A stretch of DNA of 5,687 bases from Cytophagales bacterium (lineage in GTDB: Bacteria > Bacteroidota > Bacteroidia > Cytophagales > ES-bin-26), in contig JACMKY010000712.1 in NCBI GenBank assembly GCA_014379925.1, positions 1 to 5,687 of the forward strand, written 5' to 3'. Made by a program: the position numbers and the translations under genes. The notes beneath the pieces are model-generated. The model did not search any database, was not told where the DNA came from, and was given only the letters and a program-made list of their open reading frames with translations. This document shows positions 1-5,433 of the stretch, one piece after another; the first letter of the stretch is position 1, and the number at the start of each line of letters is the position of its first letter.

Positions 1-63
1 AACCTGGCCATTGGGCTCAACTAAGACGGTTTGGTAGCCGTCAATCGCCCCGAAACTGTTCAT
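1..63 (-). CDS. Possible 5' end of an unrecognised minus-strand gene (partial)
   Basis: On the minus strand an ATG at 63-61 opens a frame that stays open to the window edge, giving 21 residues (MNSFGAIDGYQ, then TVLVEPNGQV). The composition looks protein-like, with a plausible beta-strand ending in a PNG turn, but 21 codons are too few to name a family. No Shine-Dalgarno sequence or Bacteroidota -7 box (TAnnTTTG) is visible upstream on that strand. If real, the gene is transcribed divergently from the PolX gene, with about 280 bp between the starts. A competing reading is a plus-strand gene tail ending at the TAA at 22-24 (NLAIGLN, then stop). Only the sequence to the left can decide between them. 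Confidence 0.3.
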   Translation of the reverse strand, partial: MNSFGAIDGYQTVLVEPNGQV

Positions 64-341
64 AAACGGACAAACCGATGTACGATAATGAACAGATGGG
101 TAAGGCGCACCAAGGGGGTAAAACGGGTATCTGATTAAAAAATGTCCAGTAGTCCGTTAACCCGTCGCTGCGGAGCGATTGTCCGTATTCCATCCCCAAC
201 GGCTTGCTTCCGGGTCCACCCGGAAGGCCGCGCCTTCGTGCCGGAAAGGGGGTTTTTTGCCGTGAAACGGAAGGAGTATGGCCGGAAATTCCTACCTTTC
301 GGATCGGTTTTTCACGCCCTAAATCCCGCACGGACCCTTCT
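64..341. other. Non-coding leader region upstream of the PolX gene
   Basis: No convincing gene lies here. Short open frames exist on both strands, but their translations (rich in Ser, Arg and Pro) look like noise. The stretch holds overlapping GC-rich inverted repeats at 207-237 followed by a G5T6 run at 248-258, and a small hairpin at 165-178 (arms TCGCT and AGCGA around GCGG). The nearest thing to a Bacteroidota -7 element on the plus strand is TACCTTTC at 293-300, one base off TAnnTTTG. No TTG lies at the expected 19-21 bp upstream of it, so no promoter is called. Confidence 0.6.
207..237. repeat. Overlapping inverted repeats (two alternative hairpins)
   Basis: Arms CTTCCGGGT (207-215) and ACCCGGAAG (218-226) are perfect 9-bp inverted complements with a 2-bp centre. 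As RNA they would form an 8-bp stem with a TCCA loop. A second perfect inverted repeat, GAAGGC (223-228) and GCCTTC (232-237) with a 3-base loop, overlaps the first at 223-226, so the two stems cannot form together. A further CCGGAA at 241-246 could replace the first arm's partner. The element could be a REP-like palindrome, a leader switch or a terminator-like structure; function is not shown by sequence alone. Confidence 0.55.
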
Positions 342-2036
342 TTGGAAAATTCAGCCATCATCCAACTGTTCAAGTTAACGGTCAACTTGCTGGAATTGCA
401 CGACGAAAATCCCTTCCGGGTCAAGTCGTACCAGAACGCAATTTTCAGCCTCGAGAAGACCGACGCCACCCTGGCGGACCTATCGTCGTCCGAACTGGAG
501 AAGCTGGATGGACTGGGCAAGAGCCTGGCGGCCAAAATCGACGAGATCAACCGGCGGGGCACCTTTGCCGAACTGGACGACCTGCTGATCAAGACACCCG
601 CGGGCGTGATCGAAATGTTTGACATTAAGGGCATCGGACCCAAGAAAATCCGCGTGATCTGGAAGGCACTGGGCATCGACAACCCCCAGGACCTGCTGCA
701 GGCCTGCGAAGAGGACCAGGTCGCCAAACTGAAAGGCTTCGGCGAAAAAACCCAGGCAAGCATCCGCCAATCGTTGCTTTACCACCAGGCCAACGCCGAC
801 AAACTCCACTTCGCCCGCGCCGAAGCGATCGCAGCGGCGTTGAAAGGGTACCTGCTGGAAAAGTTCGAACGGGTTTCGGAGAGCGGGCAGGTACGCCGGA
901 AGCTGGAGGTGGTGGATTGCATCCAATTGGTAGTGGGTTGGGACGCCCCCACCGAAGTCACCCGTTGGCTGAATGCGCATCCCTTGCTGCGTCAAAACGG
1001 GAAGGAATCGTCGCCTTTCGTCTGGCGGGGCCGTTACGAGGGGTTGTCCATCGCCGTGGAAGTATTTCTGGCGCCGCTTCCCCAATTCACCAGCCGTTTG
1101 TTCCTGCATTCCGGCACGCCTTCTCACCTGGCGCACCGCGGGGAGGCGGCCCAGCCAACCCTCCTGAAAACCGCGCTATCGGGCGCATTCGAATCGGAGG
1201 AAGCCATTTACCAGCGGGCGGGGTTGCCCTACATCGCGCCGGAGTTGCGGGAGGGTTTGTTTGAATTCGAGTGGGTGAAGACGCACGCGGCGGGTGACCT
1301 GGTCACGCTGTCGGATTTGAAGGGCATCCTGCATAACCATTCCACCTACAGCGACGGCAAGCACAGCCTGGAAGAAATGGCCCTCTACTGCCGGGAACTG
1401 GGTTTCGAGTACCTGGGCATCAGCGACCACTCCCAATCGGCCTACTACGCCAACGGGCTGCCCGAGGAACGCGTCCGCCAGCAGCACCGCGAGGTGGACG
1501 CGTTGAACCAACGCCTGGCCCCGTTCCGCGTCTTCAAGGGCATCGAATCGGACATTCTCAACGACGGTTTGCTCGACTACCCCGACGAGGTGCTGGCCAG
1601 CTTCGATTTCGTGGTCGCCTCCATCCATTCCAATTTGAAAATGGACGAGCGGCGGGCTACCCAACGCCTCATCCGGGCGATCGAAAATCCCTACACCACC
1701 ATCCTGGGGCACCCGACGGGACGCCTGCTGCTGCGCCGCGAAGCGTATCCCATCGACCACCCGGCCGTGATTGACGCCTGCGCCGAACACGGCGTAGTGA
1801 TCGAAGTGAATGCCAACCCCTGGCGGCTCGACCTGGACTGGCGCTGGTTGCCCTACGCACTGGAGAAGGGCGTGCGGATCAGCATCAACCCCGATGCCCA
1901 CGAGAAGAGCGGCTACCACGACATGCAGTACGGCGTGGCGGTCGCCCGCAAGGGAGGACTCACCCGGCCGATGACGTTCAACGCGCTGTCGCTGGCGGAA
2001 GTGGAGCGATTTTTCTCGGCCAGGAAACTGCGTTGA
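342..2036 (+). CDS. polX: PolX-family protein with C-terminal PHP phosphoesterase domain; polymerase site degenerate
   Basis: Predicted cytoplasmic DNA-repair protein of 564 residues, about the usual length of bacterial PolX-PHP proteins. The TTG at 342 is chosen as start because the family-like N-terminus (ENSAIIQLFKL...) begins there; residues upstream in the same frame look untranslated, and no in-frame ATG exists. Helix-hairpin-helix motifs sit near residues 54-62 (LDGLGK), 95-102 (IKGIGPKK) and 129-135 (LKGFGEK). The palm keeps the RR pair (185-186). However, the positions matching the catalytic DxD carry Cys193 and Gln195, and the third Asp position carries Ala238. The TGSKxHN motif is SGTPSHL (257-263). 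The PHP domain (about 325-564) keeps all nine expected metal ligands: H331, H333, D338, H363, E402, H429, H457, D518 and H520. Characterised PolX-PHP enzymes (Bacillus, Thermus, Deinococcus) fill gaps and have Mn-dependent 3'-5' exonuclease activity. Here exonuclease or phosphodiesterase activity is likely and polymerisation doubtful. It converges with ggt downstream. Family call is firm; the start is less so. Confidence 0.93.
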   Translation: MENSAIIQLFKLTVNLLELHDENPFRVKSYQNAIFSLEKTDATLADLSSSELEKLDGLGKSLAAKIDEINRRGTFAELDDLLIKTPAGVIEMFDIKGIGPKKIRVIWKALGIDNPQDLLQACEEDQVAKLKGFGEKTQASIRQSLLYHQANADKLHFARAEAIAAALKGYLLEKFERVSESGQVRRKLEVVDCIQLVVGWDAPTEVTRWLNAHPLLRQNGKESSPFVWRGRYEGLSIAVEVFLAPLPQFTSRLFLHSGTPSHLAHRGEAAQPTLLKTALSGAFESEEAIYQRAGLPYIAPELREGLFEFEWVKTHAAGDLVTLSDLKGILHNHSTYSDGKHSLEEMALYCRELGFEYLGISDHSQSAYYANGLPEERVRQQHREVDALNQRLAPFRVFKGIESDILNDGLLDYPDEVLASFDFVVASIHSNLKMDERRATQRLIRAIENPYTTILGHPTGRLLLRREAYPIDHPAVIDACAEHGVVIEVNANPWRLDLDWRWLPYALEKGVRISINPDAHEKSGYHDMQYGVAVARKGGLTRPMTFNALSLAEVERFFSARKLR

Positions 2037-2070
2037 CCAACGGATGCGGTCTTTGAATTTGCTTGGTCGC

Positions 2071-2110
2071 AACCCAACAACCCGTAACCTGCTAACCTGC
2101 AACCCGTAAC
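2071..2110. repeat. AACCYGY heptamer repeat array in convergent intergenic spacer
   Basis: Between the convergent stops of the PolX gene (2036) and ggt (2113), most of the spacer is made of degenerate heptamers: AACCCGT at 2079-2085, AACCTGC at 2086-2092, an extra T at 2093, AACCTGC at 2094-2100, AACCCGT at 2101-2107, then AAC. A diverged unit (AACCCAAC) precedes them at 2071-2078. This creates an exact 11-bp direct repeat, CAACCCGTAAC, at 2078-2088 and 2100-2110. The array starts just after a 6-bp inverted repeat (GACCAA 2035-2040, TTGGTC 2063-2068), which has no T-run and is not called a terminator. From memory, similar intergenic heptamers recur in some Bacteroidota genomes; their role is not established here. 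Confidence 0.75.
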
Positions 2111-2112
2111 TT

Positions 2113-3882
2113 CTAATACCCCACCGCCGTATCGTCCGCGCGCGGGTCGGCCCCGCCTTCCAGCTTGCCGTCTGCGCGCTTCAGGATGGCATCCATGCGC
2201 CCGATGGTGCCCTTCAATTCCTCCAGGACTTGCCCGCGTTCCTGCAAGAACCGGACGGTGGCGGGCGAGAAGGCGTTTTGTTCGTAGATCGTCTTGTCGG
2301 GGAGCCACTGGTGGTGAAACTTGAGGGCGCTCACGGCCTGCTGCATGGTCATGCCGTGCTCCAGCACGTTGAGGATGGTTTGAAAAACGGAGGTAATGAT
2401 GGTGGAACCACCCGGGGTGCCCACGACCAGGTACAATTTTCCTTCCTTTTCCACGATGGTGGGCGTCATCGCAGAGAGCATCCGCTTGCCGGGCTGGATG
2501 GCGTTGGCTTCCGCCCCCACCAATCCGTAGGCATTGGGCACGCCCGGCTTCGCGCTGAAATCGTCCATCTCGTTGTTGAGCAGGAATCCGGCTCCGCCCA
2601 CGAATACCCGGCTGCCGTACCCGCCGTTGAGCGTGGTGGTAATGGCCACGGCGTTGCCGTCCCGGTCGACGACCGAGAAGTGCGTGGTTTCCGAACTTTC
2701 GTAACCCGGAATGCGACCCCCGCTGATGTTTTTGCTTTCCGAGGCTTTCGCGAACGAGAAGTCCGCCATCCGATTCCGGAGGTAGGTTTTGCTGACCAAT
2801 TCCGTCACCGGGATTTTCACGAAGTCGGGATCACCGAGGAACTTGGCCCGGTCGGCGTACACGCGCCGTTCGGCTTCGATCATCACCATCACAGTCGAGT
2901 CGGCGTTCCATCCCCAGCGGGCCAGTGGATAATTTTCGACCATCTTCAGCAGTTGAATCAGGGCCACTCCCCCGCTGGTGGGCGGCGGCATGGAAATGAT
3001 TTTGTAGTCTTTGTAGGTGGCCGTGATGGGTTCCCGCCATACGGCCTGGTAACCGTCCAGGTCCGGCTGCGTGATCAGGCCCCCGCCGCGTTGCATTTCT
3101 TCGGTGAGCAGCCGGGCCGTTTCGCCCGCGTAGAAACCGGCTCGTTTCCCATCGCGGATCCGCCCCAGGGTTTTCGCCAGGTCTTTTTGGACGAGCGTGT
3201 CGCCCTCCAGCCAGTCGGTTGGTTTGATGAGGTAGTTCTTGCCGGGATTCAATCGTTCGAGGTCGGCTTTCACGCGGTTGAGCGCCTGGGCTTCCTTCGC
3301 CGTCAAGCGTACGCCGCGGTCGGCCAGTTGGATGGCGGGGGCCAGCAGCGTTTCCCAGGCAAGTTTGCCGAAGCGCCGGTGCGTCTCCACCATGCCGGCT
3401 ACCGTTCCGGGTACGCCGCTGGCCAAGTGGCCGGTGAAGCTCAGACCAGCAATGACGTTGCCCGTCGAGTCGAGGTACATGTCCCGGAAGGCTTTGGCCG
3501 GGGCCTTTTCGCGGAAGTCCAGCGTGTAAGCCCGGCCTGATTGCTCCCGGTAAACCACGAAGCCGCCCCCGCCCAGGTTGCCCGCCGAAGGGTGCACCAC
3601 TGCCAAGGCAAACTTCACGGCGATGGCCGCGTCGATGGCCGTGCCGCCGGCCTCCAGGATGTCCACGCCCACCCGCGAAGCGACCGGGTGCGCACTGGAC
3701 ACCATGCCGTGATCAGCCACCACGCCCGCCCGGTCCGAGAAGAAAGGCGACAAGTTCCGGCGGGTAGTGTCGTCGTTAAGGAATTGATAGACGCCCTTGC
3801 CTTGGGAGACCGTGCGTTTGGTGGGTTGGCAGGACCCGATGGCCAGGAAAGCGACCAGGATGAGGGGTAAACTTTTAGTCAT
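2113..3882 (-). CDS. ggt: Gamma-glutamyltransferase (gamma-glutamyltranspeptidase), lipoprotein
   Basis: N-terminal nucleophile hydrolase (EC 2.3.2.2 / 3.4.19.13) that cleaves the gamma-glutamyl bond of glutathione and related peptides or transfers the glutamyl group. The 589 residues match the usual length (E. coli 580). The N-terminus is a short hydrophobic signal ending in a lipobox, AIGSC, with Cys18 as the predicted lipidated residue, so the enzyme should be membrane-anchored on the periplasmic side or exported further. The autoprocessing site is before Thr399 in SSETTHFSVVDRDG, giving a large subunit of about 380 residues and a small one of 191. Substrate-site residues by comparison with E. 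coli are R124 (DFREKAP), N419, E438 (Gln430 in E. coli), D441, S470 and the G491-G492 oxyanion pair (TPGGS). The residue after S470 is Ala471, where E. coli has a second Ser. The lid-loop segment after D441 (FSAKPGVPNAYG) is present. The ATG start overlaps the upstream stop as ATGA, so expression probably depends on the coiled-coil gene upstream. Confidence 0.97.
   Translation of the reverse strand: MTKSLPLILVAFLAIGSCQPTKRTVSQGKGVYQFLNDDTTRRNLSPFFSDRAGVVADHGMVSSAHPVASRVGVDILEAGGTAIDAAIAVKFALAVVHPSAGNLGGGGFVVYREQSGRAYTLDFREKAPAKAFRDMYLDSTGNVIAGLSFTGHLASGVPGTVAGMVETHRRFGKLAWETLLAPAIQLADRGVRLTAKEAQALNRVKADLERLNPGKNYLIKPTDWLEGDTLVQKDLAKTLGRIRDGKRAGFYAGETARLLTEEMQRGGGLITQPDLDGYQAVWREPITATYKDYKIISMPPPTSGGVALIQLLKMVENYPLARWGWNADSTVMVMIEAERRVYADRAKFLGDPDFVKIPVTELVSKTYLRNRMADFSFAKASESKNISGGRIPGYESSETTHFSVVDRDGNAVAITTTLNGGYGSRVFVGGAGFLLNNEMDDFSAKPGVPNAYGLVGAEANAIQPGKRMLSAMTPTIVEKEGKLYLVVGTPGGSTIITSVFQTILNVLEHGMTMQQAVSALKFHHQWLPDKTIYEQNAFSPATVRFLQERGQVLEELKGTIGRMDAILKRADGKLEGGADPRADDTAVGY
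3879..3882 (-). promoter_or_regulatory. ATGA stop/start overlap coupling the coiled-coil gene to ggt
   Basis: On the minus strand the ATG of ggt (3882-3880) shares bases with the TGA of the upstream gene (3881-3879). There is no Shine-Dalgarno sequence of its own just before the ATG. This geometry usually means translational reinitiation and therefore one transcript carrying both genes. Confidence 0.8.
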
Positions 3883-4316
3883 CTCAGATCGAAGAATTTG
3901 AGGAGTGCAACGAGCGACCCCGGCAGCGCGATAAACTGCACCAGCCCGGCGGTATAGATCTTACCCGCCAGACTGGTTTCCAACCGGGCGTTGCCGGTGT
4001 CAATCTTGGCTTCCAACTTCACCACTTCTTCCTTTATTCGGCCTTCCAGTTCCTTTATCTTACCTTCCAGCTTCATAACTTCTCCCTTTACACTGCCTTC
4101 CAGCTTCACAACTTCCCCCTTTACACTGCCTTCCAGCTTCACAACTTCTTCCTTTATGGTGCCTTCCAGCCTTACAATATCTTCCTTACTGGCCAGATGT
4201 TTCTCTTTTTCGGTGTATTTCTTGTTGACTTCCTCTTCGATGGGTTGCAATAATCCTTTGGCAAAATCTTCGCTCACCTTTTCACGAGCCAGTTCGTAGA
4301 AATCCAGTTTATTCAC
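3879..4316 (-). CDS. Small hendecad-repeat coiled-coil protein with C-terminal hydrophobic anchor, function unknown
   Basis: The 145-residue protein has three parts. Residues 1-43 are a charged helical head (begins MNKLDFYELAREKV). Residues 44-105 are 11-residue repeats of the pattern K-E/G-E-V-V-K-L-E-G-x-I/V: units at 44-54, 55-65, 66-76, 77-87 and 95-105, with one shortened 7-residue unit at 88-94. Spaced V/I and L predict a long coiled coil of hendecad type. Residues about 119-142 are hydrophobic (YTAGLVQFIALPGSLVALL) and end four residues from the C-terminus, suggesting a tail anchor or membrane-lying helix. The start is a GTG (4316-4314); no in-frame ATG lies near, and the head sequence begins naturally there. 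It is first in a two-gene operon with ggt (ATGA overlap). It looks lower in GC than its neighbours, partly because of its Lys/Glu-rich repeats. I recall similar heads on small uncharacterised Bacteroidota proteins but assign no function. Confidence 0.82.
   Translation of the reverse strand: MNKLDFYELAREKVSEDFAKGLLQPIEEEVNKKYTEKEKHLASKEDIVRLEGTIKEEVVKLEGSVKGEVVKLEGSVKGEVMKLEGKIKELEGRIKEEVVKLEAKIDTGNARLETSLAGKIYTAGLVQFIALPGSLVALLKFFDLR
4051..4182. repeat. 33-bp in-frame tandem repeats inside the coiled-coil gene
   Basis: Four consecutive 33-bp units (4051-4083, 4084-4116, 4117-4149, 4150-4182) encode successive 11-residue repeats. The middle two are identical at 32 of 33 bases, while the outer two are more diverged. 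To the left lie a 21-bp shortened unit (4030-4050) and a further 33-bp unit (3997-4029). The near-identity of the central pair suggests a recent duplication. Because 33 is a multiple of three, gain or loss of units would lengthen or shorten the coiled coil without a frameshift. Confidence 0.85.
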
Positions 4317-4508
4317 TTCGTCAAAATTTATGGGTGACCAACCAACGTCAAGTCAAGCAACCAGGGCAACCCGGCGCGCGACCTGAGTGTCGCGATAGGC
4401 TTTAATGGCCTGGTTTGAAGGGGAAAGATAAAGTTTTTTCCGCAAAAAGACTACCCGGCGGAAAATGAGAGCAAGGCCGTAACTTGCCGCCCACTTCCCC
4501 TTTTCCGC
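4317..4508. other. Divergent intergenic region between the coiled-coil gene and ispE
   Basis: This 192-bp spacer should contain the promoters of both the coiled-coil/ggt operon and ispE, but no element close to TTG-N19-21-TAnnTTTG can be picked out on either strand. It holds three short inverted repeats: CGCGAC 4377-4382 with GTCGCG 4389-4394; a weak AT-rich one at 4432-4452 (AGT-TTTTT with AAAAA-G-ACT, loop CCGC); and GCAAG 4471-4475 with CTTGC 4483-4487, about 20 bp before the ispE ATG. A minus-strand open frame crosses it and runs into ispE; it is treated as spurious. Confidence 0.55.
4377..4394. promoter_or_regulatory. GC-rich 6-bp inverted repeat, possible operator or 5'UTR hairpin
   Basis: Arms CGCGAC and GTCGCG are perfect inverted complements around a 6-base centre, CTGAGT. 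The element lies about 60 bp upstream of the GTG of the minus-strand coiled-coil gene and about 115 bp before ispE, in the only region where their promoters can be. It has no following T-run, so it is unlikely to be a terminator. A binding site for a dimeric regulator is possible, but a 6-bp GC-rich palindrome can easily arise by chance. Confidence 0.25.
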
Positions 4509-5318
4509 ATGATCACGTTTCCCAACGCCAAAATCAACCTCGGCCTGCAGGTTGTCGCCAAGCGCCCCGATGGTTACCACAACCTACGTTCGGTTTTCTA
4601 TCCCGTGGGTTGGTCAGACGTGCTGGAGATCCTGCCCGCGGCCAACTTGCGATTCGATTCCACGGGCATCGACATTCCGGGGGAAGCGTCGGGTAACCTC
4701 TGCCTGAAAGCGTATCACTTGCTCAAAGCAGACTTCGACCTTCCGCCCGTGCACATTCACCTGCACAAAGTCATTCCCGTCGGGGCCGGTCTGGGCGGCG
4801 GCTCCTCCGACGGGGCATTCACCCTCTGCATGCTCAACGAACTGCACGCCCTCGGCCTCCGGGCGGAGCAACTGGAAGCGTACGCCCGCCAGCTCGGCAG
4901 CGACTGCGCCTTCTTCATCCGCAACCAACCCGTCTACGCCTTCGATAAGGGCGACCACTTTGAAGCCATTAGCTTAAGTCTGAAAGAGCATTTTATCGTG
5001 CTGGTCAACCCCGGCATCCCCATCGCCACGGCAGAAGCCTACGCGGGCGTGAAGCCGCAGCTACCCACCTCGGACCTGAAAAGTGCGCTACAAGGCCCCA
5101 TTGCAACTTGGCGAGAAACGATCAGCAACGACTTCGAGCCCGAACTGATCGTTCAGCACCCCGCCATCGGCGAAATTAAAGAATCGTTGTACCGGCACGG
5201 GGCGCAGTACGCCAGCCTGACCGGCTCGGGTTCCACGGTGTACGGGATTTTCGGGCAGGAGAAGGATTTGCGGGATGCTTTTCCGGGCTACGCAACGTGG
5301 CAAGGCCCGCTGGGTTAG
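4509..5318 (+). CDS. ispE: 4-(cytidine 5'-diphospho)-2-C-methyl-D-erythritol kinase (IspE)
   Basis: GHMP-superfamily kinase (EC 2.7.1.148) of the cytoplasmic MEP (non-mevalonate) pathway. It phosphorylates CDP-methylerythritol at the 2-hydroxyl using ATP on the way to IPP and DMAPP. At 269 residues it is slightly shorter than E. coli IspE (283). The N-terminal segment NAKINLGL (6-13) gives Lys8 and Asn10, matching the substrate-site Lys10 and Asn12 of E. coli, followed by the typical RPDGYHNLRSVF (19-30). The ATP-binding glycine-rich GHMP motif is PVGAGLGGGSSDGA (90-103). The catalytic Asp is Asp132 in LGSDCAFF. The conserved NDFE (207-210) and the C-terminal motif SLTGSGSTVYGIF (236-248) are present. 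The ATG at 4509 starts directly before the conserved strand. The leader shows no Shine-Dalgarno sequence, which is normal in Bacteroidota. No other isoprenoid gene lies in the window, so it appears to be transcribed alone or with genes to the right. Confidence 0.97.
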   Translation: MITFPNAKINLGLQVVAKRPDGYHNLRSVFYPVGWSDVLEILPAANLRFDSTGIDIPGEASGNLCLKAYHLLKADFDLPPVHIHLHKVIPVGAGLGGGSSDGAFTLCMLNELHALGLRAEQLEAYARQLGSDCAFFIRNQPVYAFDKGDHFEAISLSLKEHFIVLVNPGIPIATAEAYAGVKPQLPTSDLKSALQGPIATWRETISNDFEPELIVQHPAIGEIKESLYRHGAQYASLTGSGSTVYGIFGQEKDLRDAFPGYATWQGPLG

Positions 5319-5433
5319 CTTCGGATTTTACGATTGCCGGACGAGGATTGGGAAGGTTGGATTGCGGGAACTACGCTTCGTGAAATTCCGCGGAGTGCGG
5401 ATGGCAAATGAGAATTTATGTACAATGATGGGT
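5319..5433. other. Spacer between ispE and the right-edge gene
   Basis: No clear terminator or promoter is seen in this 115-bp stretch. It contains an 8-bp palindrome, TCCGCGGA (5387-5394). The frame of the downstream gene is open through the whole spacer, with possible earlier starts at GTG 5380 and ATG 5401, 5425 and 5428, so part of this spacer may be coding. Base composition shifts towards AT from about 5400 onwards. Confidence 0.4.

Noticed and set aside
1..24. Plus-strand tail NLAIGLN ending at TAA as the end of an upstream gene
   Set aside because: Seven codons are not enough to support it; kept only as the alternative to the minus-strand start at 63.
293..300. TACCTTTC as a Bacteroidota -7 promoter element for the PolX gene
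   Set aside because: The last base differs from TAnnTTTG and no TTG occurs at the right distance upstream.
278..322. Mini-ORF of 14 codons after a perfect AAGGAG (271-276)
   Set aside because: The AAGGAG is only one base from the ATG, too close to work, and Bacteroidota rarely use such sites. Probably chance.
142..378. Small plus-strand open frame (78 codons) upstream of and overlapping the PolX gene
   Set aside because: Low-complexity Ser/Arg/Pro-like translation that crosses the inverted repeats and overlaps the true gene start; no start signal.
371..389. Inverted repeat CAAGTT / AACTTG just inside the PolX gene
   Set aside because: Short arms within coding sequence; each base is explained by conserved residues of the protein.
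2035..2068. Inverted repeat GACCAA / TTGGTC overlapping the PolX stop codon, considered as a terminator
   Set aside because: Only 6 bp with a loop of about 22 bases and no T-run on either side.
1176..2102. Long minus-strand open frame (308 codons) opposite the PolX gene
   Set aside because: Fully antisense to the PHP part of the PolX gene; its translation is rich in Val, Gly, Arg and Gln with no motif. Typical of GC-rich antisense frames.
2230..3540. Plus-strand open frame of 436 codons opposite ggt
   Set aside because: It mirrors the ggt codons, is rich in His, Gly and Val, and has no recognisable domain, while ggt shows all catalytic motifs.
4051..4182. Regular 33-bp repeats considered as a CRISPR-like array
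   Set aside because: The repeats are contiguous with no spacers, and each encodes an 11-residue coiled-coil unit in frame.
4353..4580. Minus-strand open frame of 75 codons across the divergent spacer into ispE
   Set aside because: It overlaps the ispE start in antisense, has no recognised domain, and would sit between two well-supported divergent genes.
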